This document shows positions 59,926 to 64,000 of a stretch of DNA of 64,000 bases, piece by piece. The number at the start of each line of letters is the position of its first letter. Positions within the stretch are counted from its first letter, which is position 1. The translations under genes and the position numbers were made by a program. The stretch is from Acholeplasmatales bacterium (GTDB lineage Bacteria > Bacillota_I > Bacilli_A > Acholeplasmatales > Anaeroplasmataceae): the NCBI GenBank assembly GCA_900767915.1, contig CAAGAX010000060.1, positions 103,340 to 167,339 of the forward strand, given 5' to 3'. Under the pieces are notes generated by a model. That model was given only the letters and a program-made list of their open reading frames with translations, searched no databases and was not told where the DNA came from.

Positions 59926-61122
59926 ATGTTGAATGATAATCCTATTTTAAGCTTAAAATCTAATGATGATAATTTAAATATAGAAATAGATATTATACCT
60001 AGTAATGATAAGGTTTTAGAACAACAATTAACCGATTTAAAAAGTGAAATAAATTTTTTAGATAATAAAATTAACAAATTAAAATCACATGCTGATGAAA
60101 CTGATTATTTAATAGCTGTTTCTTGTGGCTTTTTAGCAGGAATGATAGATACAATACTTGTTGATGGTGTATTTAATAATGATCTATCATTTAATAAAGA
60201 TCCTAAAGAAATACTTGCGAAGGATATTAGTAATAATATAAGCAATAATGGGTTATCTAATAGTGTTTTTAGTCCTATAGTAGATTGGAATTTGAAATTA
60301 TTAAATATGCTATCCTTAAATCCTGATAAGTCTATTAATGGAATACCTTCTAATATATCTTCTAATTTGAAGGAACTATTAAGCTTAAAACCATTTTCCA
60401 CTAAGGATAGTGTTAATGATTTTACTAAGCTAACACATAGTTTAGAAGGCGATAATGATTTTTTAAGAATTAATGATTTAAATAGTGTAGCTGCTAAGCT
60501 TGGAAGGAGCTCTATTCCAGTTTTATTAAATGAAGGCTTAGTGAGATTTTATTATTTTATTAGAGAATTAATTAAGCTAATTAAAAAAAATAAAATAAAA
60601 AGTATAAAGGAATTAAATAAGGATTTAATTAAAAATGTAATTCCTTTTAATAATAGAACGATTGCTAGAATGATGAGTGTATCGACATTTGTTATGAGTG
60701 CAATTGATTTAGGATTTGCTCAAATATCCGCACTTAATAGCGGAAATTATGCAGTTAAATTCCTTTTAAATATTAATTTTATTGGAGTAGGAAGAACTAT
60801 AGTAGCTATAAGTACTGATGTAGCAATGGGTATTAAGCTTCATAATAATAGAAATAAAAGAATAAAGCTAATGAATGAATATAATTCTTTATTAAATAAG
60901 AAGATTTTTTATAAATCAAAAGATATGTGGATAAATGCAATGAATACTGAAAGCTCATTAAATTCTAGCTTTGAATCTTTAATGAAGGCAAGTGATACTA
61001 TTAAAGATACAATAGAATCTAATAAGGAGGATTTGAAAAAAATCGGTGATAATTCTAAAAAAATAGATGTAAATAATCCAGGCTTAAAAGAAGAAATTAA
61101 AGATATAATTGATTGGGAGTGA
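59926..61122 (+). CDS. conserved-looking membrane protein of unknown function (first gene of a module)
   Basis: 398 residues, SD TTGGAGGT. N-terminal coiled coil (QQLTDLKSEINFLDNKINKL, about 29-48), then a hydrophobic segment AVSCGFLAGMIDTILVDG (about 64-81), a long polar middle, IPVLLNEGLVRFYYFIRELI (about 198-217), VIPFNNRTIARMMSVS (about 242-257) and NFIGVGRTIVAISTDVAMGI (about 284-303), then a helical tail. Similar motif strings (SCG.LAG.ID, F.NRTI.RM, NF.GVGR) recur, as far as I remember, in unannotated proteins of gut Bacillota, but no function is known to me. It stands 4 nt before a tail-anchored coiled-coil gene. Confidence 0.6.
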   Translation: MLNDNPILSLKSNDDNLNIEIDIIPSNDKVLEQQLTDLKSEINFLDNKINKLKSHADETDYLIAVSCGFLAGMIDTILVDGVFNNDLSFNKDPKEILAKDISNNISNNGLSNSVFSPIVDWNLKLLNMLSLNPDKSINGIPSNISSNLKELLSLKPFSTKDSVNDFTKLTHSLEGDNDFLRINDLNSVAAKLGRSSIPVLLNEGLVRFYYFIRELIKLIKKNKIKSIKELNKDLIKNVIPFNNRTIARMMSVSTFVMSAIDLGFAQISALNSGNYAVKFLLNINFIGVGRTIVAISTDVAMGIKLHNNRNKRIKLMNEYNSLLNKKIFYKSKDMWINAMNTESSLNSSFESLMKASDTIKDTIESNKEDLKKIGDNSKKIDVNNPGLKEEIKDIIDWE

Positions 61123-61126
61123 TTAG

Positions 61127-61831
61127 ATGGAAAATAATGATTTAGATATTGAAGTTATGACTGTAGATGAAAATGATGTTCCATCTCTTATTCAAGATCA
61201 GTTTAGTGTAATGAGTGATTTAAAGAGGAATCTTGAAATTGTCAAAAAAAAGGCAATGGATGCTGATATTCAAGCTCAAAGGGCTAAGGATCAAAAAACA
61301 GGATTCTTTAGGATGAAGGGGACTATTGAATCTATTCAAGAAACTCAAATGGCATTATCAGAAGCAACAATGCAAAATGCTTTAGCATTAGAAAAAACAT
61401 TTGAATATCAAAAAAGATTAGCAGATATTACTAAATATTTGTTTGAATTAGGTGTTACTAATATCACTATGAATAGATGTGTTGTACACGAGCTTGAGAT
61501 GAGGCTTAATAATGCTTCTGAAGAGGAAATAGATGATATGGCAAGAAATGAGCTTAAGAATGTTGTAAAAAGGCTTAAGGATCAGGAGGATATTTCAAAA
61601 AAGCAATTGGATTTATCTATTAAGCTTAAGGAAGCTTATTCTAGAATTATCGAACTTGAAAATAATGATAAGAAAAAGGATTTTATAATTGAAGAATTAA
61701 AAAATGATTCTAATAAGTCTTTAATTGAAATAAATAAGCTTAAGCTTATTTCAAAAATAATTATAGGTGTTTCATCTATAATGGGTATTGTTTCTATTAT
61801 AGCTTTAGTTTTAGCAATAGTTTTAAGTTGA
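61127..61831 (+). CDS. tail-anchored coiled-coil protein (second gene of the module)
   Basis: 234 residues; SD GGGAGTGATT overlaps the upstream stop. Residues 25-205 are long charged helices with heptads (LADITKYLFELGVTNITMNR in the middle, KKDFIIEELKNDSNKSLIEI near the end), followed by a single C-terminal hydrophobic helix (IIIGVSSIMGIVSIIALVLA, about 212-231) with no tail: a C-tail anchor. Presumably binds the 398-residue protein at the membrane. No named family. Confidence 0.6.
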   Translation: MENNDLDIEVMTVDENDVPSLIQDQFSVMSDLKRNLEIVKKKAMDADIQAQRAKDQKTGFFRMKGTIESIQETQMALSEATMQNALALEKTFEYQKRLADITKYLFELGVTNITMNRCVVHELEMRLNNASEEEIDDMARNELKNVVKRLKDQEDISKKQLDLSIKLKEAYSRIIELENNDKKKDFIIEELKNDSNKSLIEINKLKLISKIIIGVSSIMGIVSIIALVLAIVLS

Positions 61832-61892
61832 AAATATTATAATTTGATAAAATATTTAGAGTTTTTATTATATTATTCTTTTGGTGATTAAG

Positions 61893-62117
61893 TTGAAGAA
61901 TAAAAGAATAGTTATAATTATATTAATTATTTTGGTTATAGGCTCTATTATTTTTATATCTAATGATAGCTCTAATAATGATGAGTCATATTATGTTGAA
62001 GCCAATGGAAATGTATTTATATATGTTGCGAAGCTTTGTGATAATGGCTGCTATCATATAGCTGATTTTTTATTAGGAGGATTAGAATCCTTGGTTAGTA
62101 ATTTAATAGGTGACTAA
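61893..62117 (+). CDS. small single-pass or secreted peptide (third gene of the module)
   Basis: 74 residues from TTG 61893, preceded by GGTGATT; TTG 61881 overlaps that SD. A basic start (KNKR), one hydrophobic helix (IVIIILIILVIGSIIFI), then an acidic extracellular part with a Cys pair CDNGCYHIADFLLGGLESLV. The CxxxC pair and the amphipathic end could suit an envelope or signalling peptide. Composition and spacing are gene-like; function unknown. Confidence 0.5.
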   Translation: MKNKRIVIIILIILVIGSIIFISNDSSNNDESYYVEANGNVFIYVAKLCDNGCYHIADFLLGGLESLVSNLIGD

Positions 62118-62171
62118 ATATTTATTTGTTTTTGATTATTATATTTGTTATAATGATATTGAGGTAGAAAA

Positions 62172-62780
62172 ATGGAAAAAAAAGAAAAACATGGAATGAC
62201 ACTTCCAAATAAGCTAACCCTATTAAGAATATTAATTATTCCTATTATGGTAGCTTTATTTTATATTACTCCATTAAGAAAAAATTTATTTTTAGGAGTA
62301 AGCTATTTATATTTAATTGAATTTGTTTTATTTGCTGTTGCATCTATTACTGACTTTTTTGATGGACATATCGCTAGAAAATATAATTTAGTCACTACAT
62401 TTGGTAAGTTTTTAGATCCTTTAGCTGATAAGCTATTAGTATTTACTGCTATGGTTATTTTTATGGCTGATAGAGTAAGCTATAATGGAATTGAACTATT
62501 ACCACTATGGGTATTTATTATTATGTTAATTAGAGAATTTGGAGTTAGTGGTATTCGTATGCTTGCCTCTAGTAAGGGAGAGGTCATCGCTGCGGGTAAG
62601 ATGGGTAAAATTAAGACATTTACTACAATGATTGCGTTATGTATTTCATTCTTTGTTGGAATTCATGTAGTAGTATTTTGGATAGCTTATGTTTTAATAA
62701 TGATATCATGTTTATTAACTATAATCTCAGGAATTGAGTATTTTTATAATAGTAGAAAAATTATTTTTGAATCTTTTTAA
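62172..62780 (+). CDS. pgsA: CDP-diacylglycerol-glycerol-3-phosphate 3-phosphatidyltransferase
   Basis: 202 residues, SD TGAGGT. Integral membrane CDP-alcohol phosphotransferase with six helices. The family motif D(x2)DG(x2)AR(x8)G(x3)D(x3)D is complete: ITDFFDGHIARKYN (about 54-67), then FGKFLDPLADK (about 71-81). Makes phosphatidylglycerol phosphate, precursor of PG and of LTA. It lies before recA as in many Bacilli, where cinA often sits between; cinA is absent here. Confidence 0.95.
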   Translation: MEKKEKHGMTLPNKLTLLRILIIPIMVALFYITPLRKNLFLGVSYLYLIEFVLFAVASITDFFDGHIARKYNLVTTFGKFLDPLADKLLVFTAMVIFMADRVSYNGIELLPLWVFIIMLIREFGVSGIRMLASSKGEVIAAGKMGKIKTFTTMIALCISFFVGIHVVVFWIAYVLIMISCLLTIISGIEYFYNSRKIIFESF

Positions 62781-62836
62781 AAAAAATGAAAAAAAATTAA
62801 AAAATTTGACTATTATTATATTGGAGGTATGTTTTT

Positions 62837-63823
62837 ATGGCAGAAAATACAAGAGAACAAGCATTAGAAAATGCATTAAAGCAAATTGAAAAAGAATTTG
62901 GTAAGGGTGCAGTAATGAGATTGGGTGATGAGGTTGATAGAAAGATTGATGTCATTCCATCAGGCTCAATTTCACTTGATAGAGCTTTAGGAGTCGGTGG
63001 TTATCCTAAGGGAAGAATTATTGAAATGTATGGACCTGAGTCTTCAGGTAAAACTACTTTTGCATTGCATGCGATTGCAAGTGCACAAAAAGCAGGAGGA
63101 TATGCCGCATTTATTGATGCTGAGCATGCTTTAGATCCTGTATACGCAAAGAATTTAGGGGTTGATGTTTCTAACTTAATTTTATCTCAACCAGATAGTG
63201 GTGAACAAGCATTAGATATTGCTAGAGCGTTAATTGAATCTGGAAGTGTTGATATTATCGTTATTGACTCAGTTGCTGCATTAGTACCTGAAGCAGAATT
63301 AAATGGTGATATGGGAGACAATCATGTTGGTCTTCATGCTAGATTGATGTCACAAGCTATGAGAACTTTATCAGGTATTATTAGTAAAACAAATTGTGTT
63401 GCAATATTTATTAACCAAATAAGAGAAAAAGTTGGTGTAATGTTTGGAAATCCTGAAACTACTACAGGTGGTAGAGCCTTGAAATTTTTCGCATCTGTTA
63501 GAATGGAAATTAGAAAAGGCGAGACTATTAAGGATGGTACAAATATATTAGGTAATAGAGCTAATATTAAGATTGTTAAGAATAAGGTAGCCCCACCATT
63601 TAAAACAGCTGAAGTAGATATTATTTATGGTCAAGGTATTTCTAAGACTGGTGAGCTTGTTGATTTAGCAGTTGAGCTTGGTATCATTAATAAGGCAGGA
63701 GCATGGTTCTCTTATCAAGGAAATAAGATTGGTCAAGGTAGAGAAAATGCTAAGGAATTCATTAAGAATAATCCTGAAATTGCATCTGAAATTGAAGAAA
63801 AGGTTAGAGCTGAATTAAAGTAG
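62837..63823 (+). CDS. recA: recombinase RecA
   Basis: 328 residues, SD TTGGAGGT. ATP-dependent strand-exchange protein. Starts with the oligomerisation helix region ([20 protein letters not shown]), Walker [14 protein letters not shown] (about 66-78), [17 protein letters not shown], Walker [15 protein letters not shown] (about 134-147), loop L1 [30 protein letters not shown] (loop L2, about 200-215), and a short C-terminal domain. The acidic tail of longer RecA proteins is reduced. No LexA box was recognised upstream. Confidence 0.97.
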   Translation: MAENTREQALENALKQIEKEFGKGAVMRLGDEVDRKIDVIPSGSISLDRALGVGGYPKGRIIEMYGPESSGKTTFALHAIASAQKAGGYAAFIDAEHALDPVYAKNLGVDVSNLILSQPDSGEQALDIARALIESGSVDIIVIDSVAALVPEAELNGDMGDNHVGLHARLMSQAMRTLSGIISKTNCVAIFINQIREKVGVMFGNPETTTGGRALKFFASVRMEIRKGETIKDGTNILGNRANIKIVKNKVAPPFKTAEVDIIYGQGISKTGELVDLAVELGIINKAGAWFSYQGNKIGQGRENAKEFIKNNPEIASEIEEKVRAELK

Positions 63824-63832
63824 TTTTTCATT

Positions 63833-63862
63833 GAGTACACAAATGTTATGTGTGCTCTTTAT
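63833..63862 (+). terminator. terminator of recA
   Basis: GAGTACACA pairs with TGTGTGCTC (one G-U) around a 7-nt loop, then T-rich sequence. Confidence 0.8.
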
Positions 63863-63938
63863 TTTTATCTATATTGAATAAAAACGTTAATTGAAATAGT
63901 TAATTCCGCTTTAAATAGTTGAAAAAAATTTATATAAG

Positions 63939-63991
63939 AATGAATAACTAAATTCCGCTAAAATGTGGTTGATAGTTATTCATTTTTTTGC
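63939..63991. repeat. 12-bp inverted repeat downstream of recA
   Basis: AATGAATAACTA (63939-63950) and TAGTTATTCATT (63973-63984) followed by a T7 tract. AATTCCGCT occurs at 63902-63910 and again at 63951-63959. Probably a terminator of something that continues beyond the window; no gene is visible in the last 140 bases. Confidence 0.5.
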
Positions 63992-64000
63992 ATCTAGTAA

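Noticed and set aside
1..64000. Mollicutes-style code with TGA read as tryptophan.
   Set aside because: Tryptophans are TGG throughout, many genes end at TGA with downstream genes correctly placed, and the only Trp tRNA has anticodon CCA.
1..64000. CRISPR arrays.
   Set aside because: No regularly spaced direct repeats with unique spacers were seen, and no cas-like gene is present; the only close direct repeats are inside the giant protein gene and at the operators.

Overview
The window is strongly AT-rich, densely coded and uses the standard bacterial code: every tryptophan is TGG, TGA is a working stop, and the only Trp tRNA has anticodon CCA. PolC-type DNA polymerase III, a KtrAB potassium system, def, rpsP-khpA, pgsA-recA and the ylbD-ylbE-ylbF order all point to the Bacillota, most likely a deep-branching or uncultured Bacilli lineage close to the Mollicutes/Erysipelotrichia part of the tree. 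A tricistronic GerA-type germinant receptor, a YjcZ-like peptide, YlbD and a CotD-like coat protein say that this lineage makes, or recently made, endospores.

Layout. 1-3.4 kb: the 3' half of a Wadjet anti-plasmid locus (JetC, cut by the window edge, then JetD). 3.4-8 kb: an rRNA/tRNA 2'-O-methyltransferase, peptide deformylase, a small spore-protein cluster on both strands, ylbDEF, a decayed interval, then rpsP-khpA. 8-12 kb: a DegV protein, a large PTPS-related membrane protein and a TauE/SafE exporter. 12.1-14.4 kb: tRNA-Leu followed by a worn mobile-element relic (XRE regulator, helicase stub, nonsense-mutated AAA_14 ATPase). 14.4-21.6 kb: aldo/keto reductase, ABC-F ATPase, a second DegV, ktrB-ktrA and a diacylglycerol kinase-like protein. 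21.6-24.6 kb: the gerAB-gerAA-gerAC operon. 24.6-27.8 kb: a glycolipid-type glycosyltransferase and a GGDEF protein. 27.8-30 kb: a second accessory patch with a group II intron maturase relic and a HipBST-like toxin-antitoxin locus whose kinase gene is broken by two frameshifts. 30-37 kb: tRNA-Trp, a 1583-residue CvpA-like repeat protein, tRNA-His and a 434-residue membrane protein.

37-46 kb: a divergent MocR regulator and WYL regulator, HAD phosphatase, an FG-GAP protein, a lipoprotein, a very short alanine racemase and a threonine operon (thrC-thrB-pheB). 46.3-48.7 kb: acyl carrier protein and then an intact 669-codon gene that is clearly derived from leucyl-tRNA synthetase but has lost the HIGH motif, most of KMSKS, the editing residues, the zinc region and the C-terminal domain. 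I regard this as the most interesting gene here. 48.7-56.3 kb: a radical SAM protein, a membrane protein, polC, a Bax inhibitor-1-like protein and CotD. 56.3-56.5 kb: a promoter-to-terminator transcript with a 9-bp closing helix, a candidate unknown structured RNA. 56.6-64 kb: an LtaS-like enzyme, an SDR dehydrogenase, a three-gene membrane/coiled-coil module of unknown function, then pgsA and recA.

The housekeeping genes sit in short operons with strong SD sequences (often GGTGAT or GGAGG) and textbook sigma-A promoters with 17-nt spacers. The novelty candidates are the pseudo-LeuRS beside acpP, the unknown two- or three-gene module at 59.9-62.1 kb, the structured RNA at 56.4 kb, the XRE-HipS fusion with a frameshifted kinase, and a hairpin that encloses a possible sporulation promoter at the start of the germination operon. 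All product names come from reading motifs by eye; no database search was possible.
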